Shown: positions 31,760 to 42,923, numbered from the stretch's first letter. The stretch is DNA of 64,000 nt from Aricia agestis (GCF_905147365.1 NC_056421.1:12976001-13040000); one strand, 5' to 3'. Made by a program: numbers and translations. The notes: a model not told the origin generated them from the letters alone.

Positions 31760-33022
31760 TATGAAGCTACAGTAGATCGATAGGGGACTAAGAATATGTT
31801 TCGCGATTTTTAGTTGACCAAAATAGCAAGAAGTCAGTTAAAAATTGGACACATTATAGACCGTTACACAGCGAAGTCGTATGGAATTATATGTAATGAT
31901 TAATTTAAGTAAGCGCTACTTATACAAGTAGGTTTCGCACAGAGTATACAATATTAAAAAAATATCCGGTTGAAAAATAACAATTCCTTGCAATTGTTTA
32001 AACAATGTTTGTTTAAACAATATGGCACCGGGTTGCGCCATGGCAACATGTATTTATATCATCAGGAGGGCAATTTGAAGAGGATCGTATAAAAAAATTG
32101 AGGTGGAATTGTTTTCGGTACTCACCACTCATGCGCCGACTCGTGCTAGTCTAAAAATGAAAACTATCACTGACGATTTTGAGCATGTGCAACGTAGTCG
32201 ACATAATAATTTGTCGCCTTTGACAATGTCATCACTCCTCCAGACGATACAACATCCTCGTATATTTATACTACTGAATACTGATATAACGAAGTCTTCC
32301 CATGCTCCGCTTTCAAGCGAAAAAAAGTCGCGGCGACCAAATATAACAATCGCTATAACATTTGAAAGTCTATTTTTAAATTAACCACTTAAATATATTA
32401 CTTTAACAATATTCAGCTAAATTGAACCTAAATTTAATAACTTGGTTCAAAGCCAGTACATTTTAAACGCATATTAGCCTGGCCTTTTACGAAACTTAAT
32501 AATTTTCATATTACCGCCATAAATTGAAGTTATCTGTATGATTCATTCAACCTCATACGTGATTAGAATTCTAAACACTTTTCTATATTACGAGAGGTTA
32601 ATATAATATTGAGAATTTATAATTTTATATAATGCGGGTCAGGTCATGAAAGGAAGCGCATACGAGCGACCAAGTAAAACTGTTTGCTCTTTCGCAAAAC
32701 TTTCAGTGGCTCGTTTTCACCAAAATATTATATGTTGACGACGAACCAGAATTATAGCCCTGTTAATTGTAGAGCTGTATATTTTGTTATTGGGTATGGA
32801 TATTGTATAATATAATAATATGACTTTATGGAAACGCACAGGAACTAAATAATTATGTCATGACGTTAAAATCAATTTTCAGCTTAGGATTTACGACACA
32901 AGTTCGTGCCTCCGTTTTGCACGTTACATTTACCTTTTTATTTTTATAAAGCTAGTTATATTGTGTTTGTCACTATATTCATAGTGTTTTGATCAATAAA
33001 CAACTAAATTGAATAAAGAGTG
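31760..33022. other. AT-rich stretch with no recognised gene
   Basis: A 93-codon open frame (32103-32384) has no recognisable domain and no splice or start context that would support it. No repeat shared within the window was noticed. Confidence 0.4.
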
Positions 33023-33365
33023 AAGGTGCCGGTTGGCAGCGGGCGACATGAAGCAACCGCAGACGACGTGTCGTCGCGACACGACTGGTTTGTATGTATT
33101 TCTATGAAATACCCTACGCACACTAACCTCTATCTTATAATACACTGGACAGGCTTTGTCGTACAAAGTGACAGCTATTTTTTGTGCCGATTTGAAGCGC
33201 CGCGGTAAGCGTACTGTGAACTAATTACATAGAAAATTACAACCGCCATTTGCAAAATAGTAGTTAATCGCCAATATTATAGCGCCAATATTATGGCGAC
33301 TTTCAAAGTCGCGACGACATGTCGTCTGCTGCAACTTCATGTAGTCAACTTCCAACTTGTACCTT
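33023..33365. mobile_element. MITE, family W
   Basis: Left AAGGTGCCGGTTGGCAGC, GCGGGCGACATGAAGC and CAGACGACGTGTCGTCGCG; right the diverged complement CGCGACGACATGTCGTCTGC through TTGTACCTT. Relative at 56492-57073. Also carries ATTTTTTGTGCCGATTTGAAG, a word in common with the MITE at 22268. Confidence 0.72.
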
Positions 33366-33937
33366 TAGAATGTTTTGTCCTGGATTATGTGCCTATTATT
33401 TTATAGAAAAACGATCATACGAACGATCACACCAGATGAGGCTATATTTTATGATATTTGTTACCACAAAATAAAAAATCATTGGCCAAAGTCCATTTAG
33501 GAATAATATATTGGAGGAGGCAATAATAATGAATAATAATAATGTAATAAAATACAATGATCTTATTTTCCTGACCTTTCATAATCGTTATTTACGTCTA
33601 GTATTATCATAGCTATTATTATAACAATCAATATTTTTATATCCTCCTAACGCTTTTTCGCAGAATCTGAGATTTTCTTTTAACTACCTTATGATCCAAC
33701 AAAAAAATAAATATAACTGCAGACGCGCGTATGCCATGATCCGTATGCCACAGTTCAAACGGAATGGTATTAAAAAAAGATAAACCTAGTAATTGTCTGT
33801 CTGATACGAGGCTGATTAGTGATTTATAAATTAAACCTAATCTAGTAGACTACTAATACATACTATAGAACTATTTTGACTGGGAATAATCTATTCACTA
33901 TGATATTAAAGTATATCTAATAATACAATAAAGTAAG

Positions 33938-34271
33938 TTTTTTTTTTAATGAAATAAGGGGGCAAACGAGCAAACGGGTCACCTGATGGAAAGCAACTTC
34001 CGTCGATCATGGACACTCGCAGCATCAGAAGAGCTGCAAGTATGCGTTGCCGGCCTTTTAAAAGGGAACAGGATAATAGGGGAGGGTAGGGAAGGGAAGG
34101 GAATAGTTGAGGGTAGGGAAGGGAATAGGGTAGGGGTTTGGGCCTCCGGTAAACTCACTCACTCGGCGAAACACAGCGCAAGCGCTGTTTCACGCCGGTT
34201 TTCTGTGAGAACGTGGTATTTCTCCGGTCGAGCCGGCCCATTCGTGCCGATGCATGGCTCTCCCACGTATA
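33938..34271 (-). mobile_element. GTGGGAGAGCC-family SINE-like element
   Basis: Reverse complete copy, TTTTTAATGAAATAAGGGG to GGCTCTCCCACGTATAA, with the AATAGTTGAGGG purine-run variant. Confidence 0.9.
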
Positions 34272-34794
34272 ATCAAATATTTTTATACTATTTGAGAAGT
34301 TGATTCCCAGGCAGATGGGATTTGAAGCGTAGTTTGGTCGCATAACGTCAAACTGCCTAGGAACCAATTTCCTCGTTAGTACACCTGTTATTTGTAATAA
34401 TATTCGTATTTTATTTTAATGTGCACATAACATTGCAAGTTTAGTTAGCAAGAAAGGTAAACATTTAAACAGCGCTTCTTAGCAAAATATAGAGCGAATC
34501 TTTTTGTGTTGGATTCCCACCCTTATTATGTGACTTTTTGCAATCATACAGAATCCTTCTCGCACAACTCGCACAACCCAGGTTTGTGGATACTGGAATT
34601 ATATGAAGTTCAAATTGGATGTATAAATCTAATATATTTAAATTCGATATAGCAACCCTTCGATGTAATCACATCTCTACCCTTATCAAATGACTTCCCC
34701 TTGCAATTCATTACGATTTAATATACTTTTTGTAATCGATTTTGTTCGATTTTGTCAGTTTATAAAGTCAATTTCTGAATATACATAATTTAAG

Positions 34795-35225
34795 AGGGCG
34801 ACGAACCCAAAAATCAAACATCGTCCTTCTCTATTCACACTCACGCCCGTGTTTTATATGCCAGATGAAAAAGGAGGACGCTGATTCATCGCCAAATTAG
34901 TTTTATCTCAATAACTCGATAAATATACAACATTTAAAAAATCCGCTAGGTCGGTTTCTCAATGATAGAATTTTATACAAGGTGTTAAAATATTAACTTA
35001 GTTCAACGCAATAAATGAAAAATTCGTGAAAATAAGGTGCATCTTTCTGATTTTTTTTCTATCGAGAACATTGTAAGATATCGTGTTTTTGCTCAGATCG
35101 AATTCTTGACATTATAATGTAGTATCTAATTTTAGAAAATGAAACAATTTGGCTCTTATTTCCAAGAATAAAAATGAATTATAAAATCGAAAATGTTGGG
35201 TTAGTCGCCCCCTTAATACCTGTAT
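34795..35225. repeat. Unclassified dispersed repeat, copy 2
   Basis: Uninterrupted copy of the 26870 repeat: CATCGTCCTTCTCTATTCAC, CGATAAATATACAACATTT, TTAACTTAGTTCAACGCAA, TCTATCGAGAACATTG and AAAAATGAATTATAAAATCG. No inverted ends found. Confidence 0.6.
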
Positions 35226-35422
35226 AATGTATAAGAAAACATGAACAAGATCGTCGCGAATATATAATTTGTTATTGGTCTTTTGCGTTTCTTATAAAAA
35301 GTATATTATATGTCATTTTTCAAAACTTCATGTAGGTATTTCGGTAACGAATTTAATTAAAATCAGTTTAGCTATGAAGAGGTAACAATAAGATATATAC
35401 TGTATGCATACTATTATAAGGC

Positions 35423-35647
35423 CTATAAAACTCAAAGGTGACTGACTGACATGGTAATCTATCAACGCACAGCCCAAGCCACTGGACCGATCGGGGTCAA
35501 ATTTGGCATGCAGGTAGATATCATGAAGTAGGCATCCGCTGAGAAAGGATTTTGATCAATTCCACCTTCAAGGGGTTAAAATGGGGGATGAAAGTTTGTA
35601 TATAATAATACTTTTTAACGCGAGCGGAGCCGCGGGAAAAAGCTCGT
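35423..35647. repeat. Tail-3 LINE tail (CGAGCGGAGCCGCGGG end)
   Basis: CTATAAAACTCAAAGGTGAC, ATCAACGCACAGCCCAAGCC, CCACCTTCAAGGGGTTAAAA, then ACGCGAGCGGAGCCGCGGG. Other copies: 40236-40347 (partial) and 46062-46272 (reversed). Confidence 0.75.
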
Positions 35648-35949
35648 GTAAGGATAAAATAATTATCGAAAAAACACAGTATACTTTAAAAGAGTTTATA
35701 ATTTTAAATTATTTTGCTTCACAGAACAGAAAGGAGTCAATGCGTCGTGTCATGAAATTGAGTAACTAAACCACAAACCAAATCTAAAATTACCTTTGGT
35801 CGTATACAACATGACTGGTGAGACATGTTCAATACTTAAGGAGAGTACTCTGTGCTCGATTTTCATTATAATTATGTAATAAAATTAGGTACAAACTTAA
35901 TATTTTTCGGATTTCCCTTTAATAAATAAATGAATCATGTGGGTAAATT

Positions 35950-36045
35950 ACGCGGCTAGGCAAGTAGGCATACTATGCGGCCGGGGCGGCGGCGTGCGCC
36001 ATCAAAGAAAGTTAAGAAACACCGCGCCGCTACCGGGTAAATAAT
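35950..36045. other. Isolated GC-rich island
   Basis: GCGGCCGGGGCGGCGGCGTG with CCGCGCCGCTACCGGGTAAA near its right edge, in strongly AT-rich surroundings. No repeat match in the window. Function unknown; could be a start-site region, a transposon piece or simply composition. Confidence 0.3.
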
Positions 36046-36139
36046 TATTTAACTTTAAGCTACATTTATTAATATTATTTTTTTATATTTTTTTTTCATC
36101 TAATATTATAGCCAAACATCACGTCCTCGAGTATTGAAT

Positions 36140-36341
36140 ACTAGATGACGCCCGCAACTCCGTTGCGCCAAAACTCGTTTATCGCGCGGGAACCGTACAT
36201 TTTTCCGGGATAAAAAGTATCCTTAGATGTCCTTCCCCGGGACTCAAAGTATCTCAGACAAATCGGTTCAGCGGTTCGGGCGTGAAGAGGTAACAGACAG
36301 ACAGACAGACACACTTTCGCATTTATAATATTAGTATGGAT
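36140..36341. repeat. Tail-1 copy, well preserved
   Basis: ACTAGATGACGCCCGCAACT to CGCATTTATAATATTAGTAT with an internal loss around 'cataccaaatttcagc'. Followed at once by a hairpin and a second truncated copy. Confidence 0.85.
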
Positions 36342-36357
36342 GTCTCACCAGGCAGTC

Positions 36358-36417
36358 ACTATACGACGCCAGCAACATCGTTACGTCCGCGTAACGATGT
36401 TGCTGGCGTCGTATAGT
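36358..36417. other. 28-bp perfect hairpin at the start of a truncated tail-1 copy
   Basis: Left arm ACTATACGACGCCAGCAAC... (36358-36385), loop TCCG, exact complement 36390-36417. The arm resembles the tail-1 start (GATGACGCCCGCAAC...CGTTGCG), so it looks like the first bases of the repeat in both orientations. Confidence 0.85.
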
Positions 36418-36570
36418 TTTATTTTTTTATCGCACATTTCTCCGTGATAAAAAGTATCCTGTGTACTTTCCCGGGACTCAGACTATCTCCAGACATAATT
36501 TCAGCTAAATCGGTTCTGCGGTTTGGGCGTGAAGAGGTAACAGACAGACAGACACACTTTCGCATTTCAC
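36418..36570. repeat. Tail-1 copy, second of a pair
   Basis: ATTTCTCCGTGATAAAAAG, TTTCCCGGGACTCAGAC, GCGTGAAGAGGTAACAG and CACACTTTCGCATTT. Its 5' end is replaced by the hairpin. Confidence 0.8.
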
Positions 36571-36604
36571 CACGCCTTGTAAATCGGTTCCCCATCCATA
36601 AAGC

Positions 36605-36745
36605 CAGTTGTACATATTGGGCCAACGCATTGGGCCAACGTGTAGAGGCCTACTTGGCTATGAGTTGGGAGCAACACTTCCACAAGTTGGTCCAATGCAC
36701 TGGCGATTGAGCCAAGATTGAGAATCTTGGTCCAATGTGTACAGC
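36605..36745. mobile_element. Decayed MITE with CCAATGTGTAC-type ends
   Basis: GTTGTACATATTGGGCCAAC at left against TCTTGGTCCAATGTGTAC at right, with further TTGGGCCAACG and TTGGTCCAATG words between. It shares CAATGTGTAGA/GGGCCAACG vocabulary with the large palindrome at 48289-48507. Confidence 0.5.
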
Positions 36746-36805
36746 GGGTGATAAGTTCAAACACTTATTTTAAATAACTAATTACCTTTACAAACTAAAG
36801 TTTAT

Positions 36806-37193
36806 AAAAGCCTTTGCTACTACTACTAGGCCTTTACATCCGTTGTGGATGATCTATACAGTATTTTTCAGAGCGAAATAACCACTCCTCAAATACTGTA
36901 GTGCCTGGGACAAGATTTTTAAATGTCCGTATGGTTGCCCAAGCGCACACGGCATTCTCGCATCATAGTCGGCCTAGTCCAGAGGAAAGAACTAGTCAAT
37001 ACGTCTGGGACCAACTACGTGCGGGTTTCCTCACGATGTTTTCCTTCACCGTACGAGCGTCCGTATTATGTACTTGAGATCAGAAAATGTCTCATTGGTA
37101 CACGCCTCCACCCGGGTTCGAACCTGCACCCTCTAGGAGTGCGAACGGAAGGTCTACCCATTAGGCCACGGACGCTCACAAAAGCCTTTGCTA
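36806..37193 (-). mobile_element. SINE-A, reverse copy, with 14-bp target duplications
   Basis: AAAAGCCTTTGCTA occurs at 36806-36819 and 37180-37193. Between them, minus strand: head GCGTCCGTGGCCTAATGGGT and GGTTCGAACCCGGGTGG, body and a short (AGT)n tail where the 20491 copy has a T-run. Compared with that copy the head and body are nearly the same. Confidence 0.92.
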
Positions 37194-37554
37194 AAATATT
37201 AAGTAATTGAGCTCCACTCTACGGCTCTTAAAACTTAACTATTAGTTAGCTAAGTCGGAAACAACTTGAACTGGGAAGTTTAAAATACTGCTATTCTATA
37301 AAGCACTTTTTCCATTGAACTTATTAAGAAGACGTAAATGTTTGAAATTATAATTATTATTATAGTACTTGGAATTATATTCGGCAGGCGAGATTTTTTT
37401 AATCCATTTATTTAATGTCGCTTAGAACAACAAGGTTATCAGCAACCACAAGCACAATTACAATAATTTATATCAAACTATAGAGATTACAAAATTTGAT
37501 GTATCGAATAATATTACAACACATAATATCAGGATTTTTTCATTGTTTTTGATT
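37194..37554. other. AT-rich stretch, nothing recognised
   Basis: No gene or repeat assigned. Confidence 0.35.
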
Positions 37555-37829
37555 GTTTTTATATAATAGCTCCCACACCGGTTTCGGTGACGGTGGCCGG
37601 TTTCATTGAAACCAGGCTTGCTACACAGGAGTAATTTTATAGTGCCCAAGTATGTGCGCAGTACACAAGAGCACTCTCTATTCCTTTACTCTCATAACCC
37701 AGTGGGACGGATGACCGACACGACTGGCGAGAGATCAGGCGCAGGACCGACTTTTTACCCACCCACACACGACCCACGACCTCCGAGTCAAGAGCCGCGC
37801 TCTATACCACTAGACCACGGAGGCGTCAA
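37555..37829 (-). mobile_element. SINE-B with internal deletion
   Basis: Tail and body as at 24385, but about 80 bp between GACCGACTTTTTAC and CCCACGACCTCCGAG are replaced by a short CCCACCCACACACGA run, so the B-box part of the tRNA head is gone while GGTCTAGTGGTATAGAGC (minus strand) remains. Confidence 0.82.
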
Positions 37830-38061
37830 CAGAGGTGTTTTTATATATTTACCTCATAAATAGTGAAGTATATTTTATTAAGTATAACAAAATATTTAAT
37901 TTATAATTATATTTTATTGACGGATATTATAAAACATCTTGTCACTATGTTATGCGGCTAGAAGGTTTGCCCATAAAAGTGATCGCATATATTTTGTCAG
38001 CACGCTCGCGCCGGCCGCGCCGCATTTTAGAATTCGTTGTATGAAAAATATGATGTGAAAC

Positions 38062-38137
38062 CTCGCACATTCGTCCGCACCGTACGCACCGTATTTCGTG
38101 AACTATGCGGCGCGTACGGTGCTGATAAATGTGCGAG
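38062..38137. other. Inverted repeat, 26-bp arms
   Basis: CTCGCACATTCGTCCGCACC at left against GGTGCTGATAAATGTGCGAG at right, with GTACGC/GCGTAC inside; about four mismatches. Possibly the core of a small foldback element. Confidence 0.55.
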
Positions 38138-38275
38138 CAGCATTATAGACCGATGCAAGCAATTTCTAATTTACGCACATTTGTCAATGATCGAAGTAGA
38201 TTGTTCATGCTCGCAACTAACATAATAATATTATGGTGACAATCACGGCATTTTAGCCCAACTTGGAGAGGAGCC

Positions 38276-38302
38276 ATAATAGAAACCTATAGTTTCTATT
38301 AT
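38276..38302. other. Short palindrome
   Basis: ATAATAGAAAC and GTTTCTATTAT flank CTATA. It lies 22 bp before the next MITE. Confidence 0.6.
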
Positions 38303-38323
38303 ACAAGAATGGCCCTTGTTCTT

Positions 38324-38551
38324 GTATTATTTCACCACTTCCTGACAATTGCCGGACAGGCTATCCACATCTTATCTGACATATTATACTCTATGGAGTA
38401 TCTGTCAGATTAGAACGTATGCTCTAAGGGCCTGTTTTACCACTTCCTGAGAAGTACCAGGAAATTATGTGACAGATACTCCTACATACTGTAATTGTCA
38501 AGTTAAATTGTGAATAGCCTATCCGGCACTTATCAGGAAGTGGTGAAATAC
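38324..38551. mobile_element. MITE with CACCACTTCCTGA inverted ends
   Basis: TATTTCACCACTTCCTGACAA then TGCCGGACAGGCTAT at left; complement ATAGCCTATCCGGCA and TCAGGAAGTGGTGAAATA at right. A further internal copy of ACCACTTCCTGAGAAGTACC suggests a rearranged or nested copy. This vocabulary is common in lepidopteran MITEs. Confidence 0.72.
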
Positions 38552-39002
38552 CCTCTAAAACTTTTGTTCATAGCAGTTTAGCATTGGCTTCTACAGAGAT
38601 ATTATATTTCATTCTATTACATAAAATACATTATTACCTTCATGCATCAATTACCTTTATGCACATTTTAATTAGTCCATCTAAAACTAAGTTATATAAC
38701 CAACCTAAAAATAAATTGTATATTAAAATTTATTTAAACGTAAAATTAATAACTGAAATGTTACTATAGAGTTAACTACTTATAGTGCAACTAAATTTAA
38801 TTCGTAGCCTGGATTCGTATGTAAGCGTTTGAGTATCGAATAAATCAGTGCTCGAATGCATATTATAAATGTCGATAGCGGTTCCAAATAATATAATTTT
38901 GCTTTAAACATATTAAAGGTTTCGCAAACGAGCGATGGAATCTATGTGGAATGCTCAAAGTCGAATAGTCTATAATCTATACTAATATTATAATTTTGCA
39001 GA

Positions 39003-39545
39003 GTTTGTTAGTTTCTTTGTTTGAACGCGCTAATCTCAGGAACTACTGGTCCGATTTGAAAAATTCTTTCAGTGTTAGGATAGCCCATTTATCGAGGAAG
39101 GCTATAGGCTATATTTTATCACGCTAAGACTAATAGAAACGAAGAAATAGAGGAAAATGTGGAAAAAACGGAGGGAAATTATTTGAAAGGGCTTATTTGA
39201 ACGCGCTAATCTCAGGAACTACTGGTCCGATTTAAAAAATTCTTACGATATTAGATAGCCCATTGATCGAGAAAAGCTACAAGCTATATTTGATCACGCT
39301 AAAATTAATAGGATCGAAGAAATAGTGGAAAATGTGAAAAAAACGGGGGAAATTATATGAAAGGGCTTATTGGAACGCGCTAATCTCAGGAATTACAGGT
39401 CCGATTTGAAAAATTCTTTCAGTGTTAGATAGCCTATTTATTGGAAAAGGCCATAGGCTATATTTTCTTATTCTACAACTAATAGGAGCGAAGAAATGGA
39501 GGAAAATGTGGAAAAAACGGGGGAAATCATATGAAATTCCTTATT
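39003..39545. repeat. Tail-2 LINE tail with three tandem 175-bp units
   Basis: Units start TTGAACGCGCTAATCTCAGG at 39021, 39197 and (as TGGAACGCGCTAATCTC) 39371, and each runs through ATAGCCCATTTATCG-like words to GGAAAATGTGGAAAAAACGG. Spacing is 176 and 174 bp, and the units are close to each other in sequence. Confidence 0.85.
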
Positions 39546-40154
39546 ATCTTAAGAGGATACACCAGGGGCGAGAGAAATTGAAAATAGGTATTTAAAAATG
39601 TATTGCTATCTCACCAATCTCAAGTCGCCCACCGCAGAGCGCGATAGAGACAACACGACAAAAGTTCTAATAAAAGAACAGAAAATCTTCGATTCGTTGT
39701 CCGCTGATTCCTTCTCCAAAACTTAACCGATTTAAGTACTTTTTTCATTAAGAATTAAAGCAAGGCTTGAGCTGTGTTCCTATGTTTTTTTTTTTTATAT
39801 TTTAGCCACTTTTGTTTTCTGGGTGTTTGAACACTGAGGAAAATCTGGCAATTTTTTTGGGTTTTTGGACGTTCTTATCTTTTATAATAATAAAATTATG
39901 AAAAAAAAGAAAAAAATCATAACTCTACCGGCATTATCCAGGGAGGAAACAGGGGACAGCGTTTGTATGGAAAAACGGCGGTGTGGACTCCTCTTAAGAT
40001 TCTTAAGAACTACTGGAGCAATTTTTATGTTATTTGGCAAACATGAAGAATAGACCACGAATAAAGGACATAGGCTATTTTTTTGCGGAAAAATGTACGG
40101 TCGCGTGAAATTCCTAAATTACGCACGCGAAGCGAAGTCGCGGGCAAGAGCTAG

Positions 40155-40156
<2 letters not shown>
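39546..40156. repeat. LINE tail continuation ending GAAGCGAAGTCGCGGGC
   Basis: AAGAGGATACACCAGGGGCG, CAAGTCGCCCACCGCAGAGC, GAACAGAAAATCTTCGATTC, then ACGCACGCGAAGCGAAGTCG. I recognise this wording as a common lepidopteran LINE 3' region. It follows the tandem units directly and may be part of the same insertion. Confidence 0.65.

Positions 40157-40235
<79 letters not shown>
40157..40235. repeat. (TA)n microsatellite
   Basis: About 79 bp of uninterrupted TA, located just where the LINE tail ends, so it may be an expanded 3' tail. Confidence 0.95.
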
Positions 40236-40238
<3 letters not shown>

Positions 40239-40347
40239 ATTATAAGGATTTTGATAAATTCCAACCCCAAGGGGTTCAAATAGGGGATGAAAGTTTGTAC
40301 ATAATAATACTTCTTAACGCGAGCGAAGCCGCGGGCAAAAGCTCGTA
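40236..40347. repeat. Tail-3 fragment
   Basis: GGATTTTGATAAATTCCAAC, CCCAAGGGGTTCAAATAGG and AACGCGAGCGAAGCCGCGGG, the last half of the 35423 repeat. Confidence 0.75.
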
Positions 40348-41129
40348 TATAATAAATCGCATTCGCGTGTAATGTAACATCAGCCAGGGAGGCAGTACTG
40401 TAATGAAATGCTAAAAGTCGAATCTATAATTTTACATTACAAGTGAATGCCTCCGGGTGAGGGAGCACCTTAACTTGAAATTATGTAAAAATTACGTTCG
40501 TTACTTTACGTGGGAAAATCTTTTAGAGATTTCCTTGAGTGCGGTGTGACATCGACTCTGCATCTAGTAAGAGAAGCACAGAGATGAGAGAGCCTTCTTA
40601 GTCTAAATTCGTCAAGAATCTGCACTACTTACTCCGCAACGACAAGGCACACTATGTGTAGTTATTTTAATTGTAACCTGATCTTAGGGCACTACCTAGG
40701 TCACTACTTAAAATAATAAAAAGCACATATTTTGAAATTTTTAATTTCTGCCCCATTGTCATAATATTATATCTGATCTTTAATGAGGTCAATCCGTTAC
40801 TTTCGAAGCCTTTTTGGTGCCAATTAAAGGAGTATAAATTAGAGAAAGACGAGCGGTAGTCGCCTGTCTCGACAGAAGCTGACCCTGTGGCTCGTCTGCA
40901 CCAACATAAATTCATCATGTATATGTTTATAGTGAAATAAGTGGCGTAAACAAATGAATTGATAGGATTAAATCGATTGTGGCGATGCTAGTTGCGGGCT
41001 TAGTGAATGATTTGTGTTTTGTTTAGTTATTTGTTACAGTATTTGAAATTGCATAGCCCACAGAATTCTGGATCATTTAGTGTTATGTTTCACGTGATGA
41101 TGGTTTTAAAAACAATTCTAATTTAACGT
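40348..41129. other. No gene recognised
   Basis: Mixed composition. Open frames here (for example 40667-40918 minus) show no domain. No repeat link was noticed. Confidence 0.35.
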
Positions 41130-41234
41130 TCAATTAAAATATAATTATACACTTTCCTTGCACTTATTCCACTTTATTTGGAATTTAATAAAGTGGAATA
41201 AGTGCAAGGAAAGTGTATAATTATTTAATTGAAG
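41130..41234. other. Hairpin with 35-bp perfect arms, extended to about 45
   Basis: Left arm 41143-41177 (contains ACTTTCCTTGCACTTATTCC), 10-base loop, exact complement 41188-41222. Outside, CAATTAAA and TTTAATTG extend the pairing after a small gap. Perfect pairing over this length implies recent origin or maintained identity. Confidence 0.88.
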
Positions 41235-41281
41235 ATGAATTTCCACCAAGAAGTGACAGTACATTCAATATCATATATAAT

Positions 41282-41475
41282 TTAACGTTGTTCGTGGCGG
41301 CCGAAAAGGAAGATCTTCCGACCGAGAGAGATAGCATGCTCGGTCAGGCCGAAGTCCACTGACGTCATTTCAGACGTTGTATATATCTTGCCGTTCTCCG
41401 AAACTTCGATAGCGCGATGCAGGAATGTTAGGCGAATTGTGGGTTCCGCCACACTAATATAAATAAATACCACCT
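41282..41475 (-). other. GC-richer open segment, unclassified
   Basis: A 63-codon frame is open on the minus strand across a segment of balanced composition unlike its AT-rich flanks. It starts within VFIYISVAEPTIRLTF and ends LFGRHEQR. No family recognised; it lies directly beside the 41130 hairpin and may be part of a mobile element. Confidence 0.3.
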
Positions 41476-42087
41476 TCTACAATTCGTGAGACTACTATCT
41501 AGTCTAGTAGTTTTTTTCACGTCAGTTTAGTGACACCGTATACCTATCTCGAAAAGCAAAACTTTTGTGACGAAAAATATCAGCTGTCCGATACTAAATA
41601 TTTTTGAAATATGATACTTTTCCGACCCGAAAGGTAGTAAAACTACGAAATACGAAAACGAGAAATAAAAAGTTGCCTATGATAATCCAGGGCTTAAGCT
41701 GTAGTTACGTAGTAAAATTTCGTCGTTGGAATTTGTTTTTGTCCCGAAGGCAGTTATTGTAGCCCTGACGTTACAGCAACCCTTGAAGATCTATTTTGAC
41801 TCCTTCGCATTAGATCACCGTCCTATTATTACCTAAACGCGACTGAAATAATCCGCCATCTAGCTTTGAATCAAATTCTGTGACTAACATGATGAGGAGC
41901 AAAGCAAATGCACAGCTTGTTCATTTGGCTTAAAATCAAATAATGCGGAGTGTATTTGAACTATTCGATATTAATAATTCAGAGGGCGCCACTGTGTGTT
42001 CGAGTTCGGATAACTTGACCCGAAGCTAAAGTTTTGCTAGATTGATCTGTAATTAATATTCACTATATTAGTAAGTTGCAGTTTGAT

Positions 42088-42158
42088 TACCGAAGATTGC
42101 GGTTACGGCATTACATAACTTGTAAGTAAATGTATTGCCGTAACCGAAATCTTAAAGG
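42088..42158. other. Inverted repeat, 18-bp arms
   Basis: AAGATTGCGGTTACGGCA and TGCCGTAACCGAAATCTT, one mismatch, about 25-base spacer. Confidence 0.65.
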
Positions 42159-42182
42159 CGATATAATATTTACATATTTATA

Positions 42183-42520
42183 AGTAGGAGAGCCATGCTT
42201 CGGCGCGAATGGGCCGGCTCGACCGGATAAATACCACGTTCTCACAGAAAACCGGCGTGAAACAGCGCTTGCGCTGTGTTTCGCCGAGTGAGTGAGTTTA
42301 CCGGAGGCCCAATCCCCTAACCCCTACCCTATTCCCTTCCCTACCCTCAACTTTTCCCTTCCCTTCCCTTCCCTACCCTCCTCTATTACCCTATTCCCTC
42401 TTAAAAGGCCGGCAACGCACTTGCAGCTCTTCTGATGCTGCGAGTGTCCATGGGCGACGGAAGTTGCTTTCCATCAGGTGACCCGTTTGCTCGTTTATTT
42501 CATTAAAAAAAAAAAAAAAA
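42183..42520 (+). mobile_element. GTGGGAGAGCC-family SINE-like element
   Basis: Forward copy from AGTAGGAGAGCCATGC to TTATTTCATTAAAAAAAA (16 A). The CCCCCTTA part before the end is deleted (CTCGTTTATTTC). Confidence 0.9.
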
Positions 42521-42923
42521 CAGTATGGATCATGATATTCAAATTGACATAGCAAGCACAATAATTAATGTAGCAATTTAGGGAAGGAAAAAAGGAATAT
42601 AAAAGAGAAATGACATGAGGAAGGAATGGCCGGTCCTTATGGTCCCAACTATCTTTTATTATATATGTTACGCTCAAAGACCGAAAACGCTCAGTGAGCG
42701 AAAAAATGGCTCACAACGCGTTGTGGTCATAGTGAAACGGCCACGACGCGTTCTGGTAATCACAGAAATACCACATAGCGAAATTCGTGTCGTGGCTGAC
42801 GTGCTATTTGACCACAACGCGTTGCGGTAATCGAGAAAAGCCATGACGCGTTCTGAGCATTTAAAAACAGCCACGACGCGAATCCGTGTTGTGGCCCTAA
42901 TTAAAACGGCCACGACGCGTTCT

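Noticed and set aside
32103..32384. 93-codon plus-strand frame
   Set aside because: No domain or start context; length is not surprising for a window of this size.
40157..40235. TA run as a possible replication origin or matrix attachment site
   Set aside because: A simple TA microsatellite at a LINE tail end explains it; nothing else supports a function.
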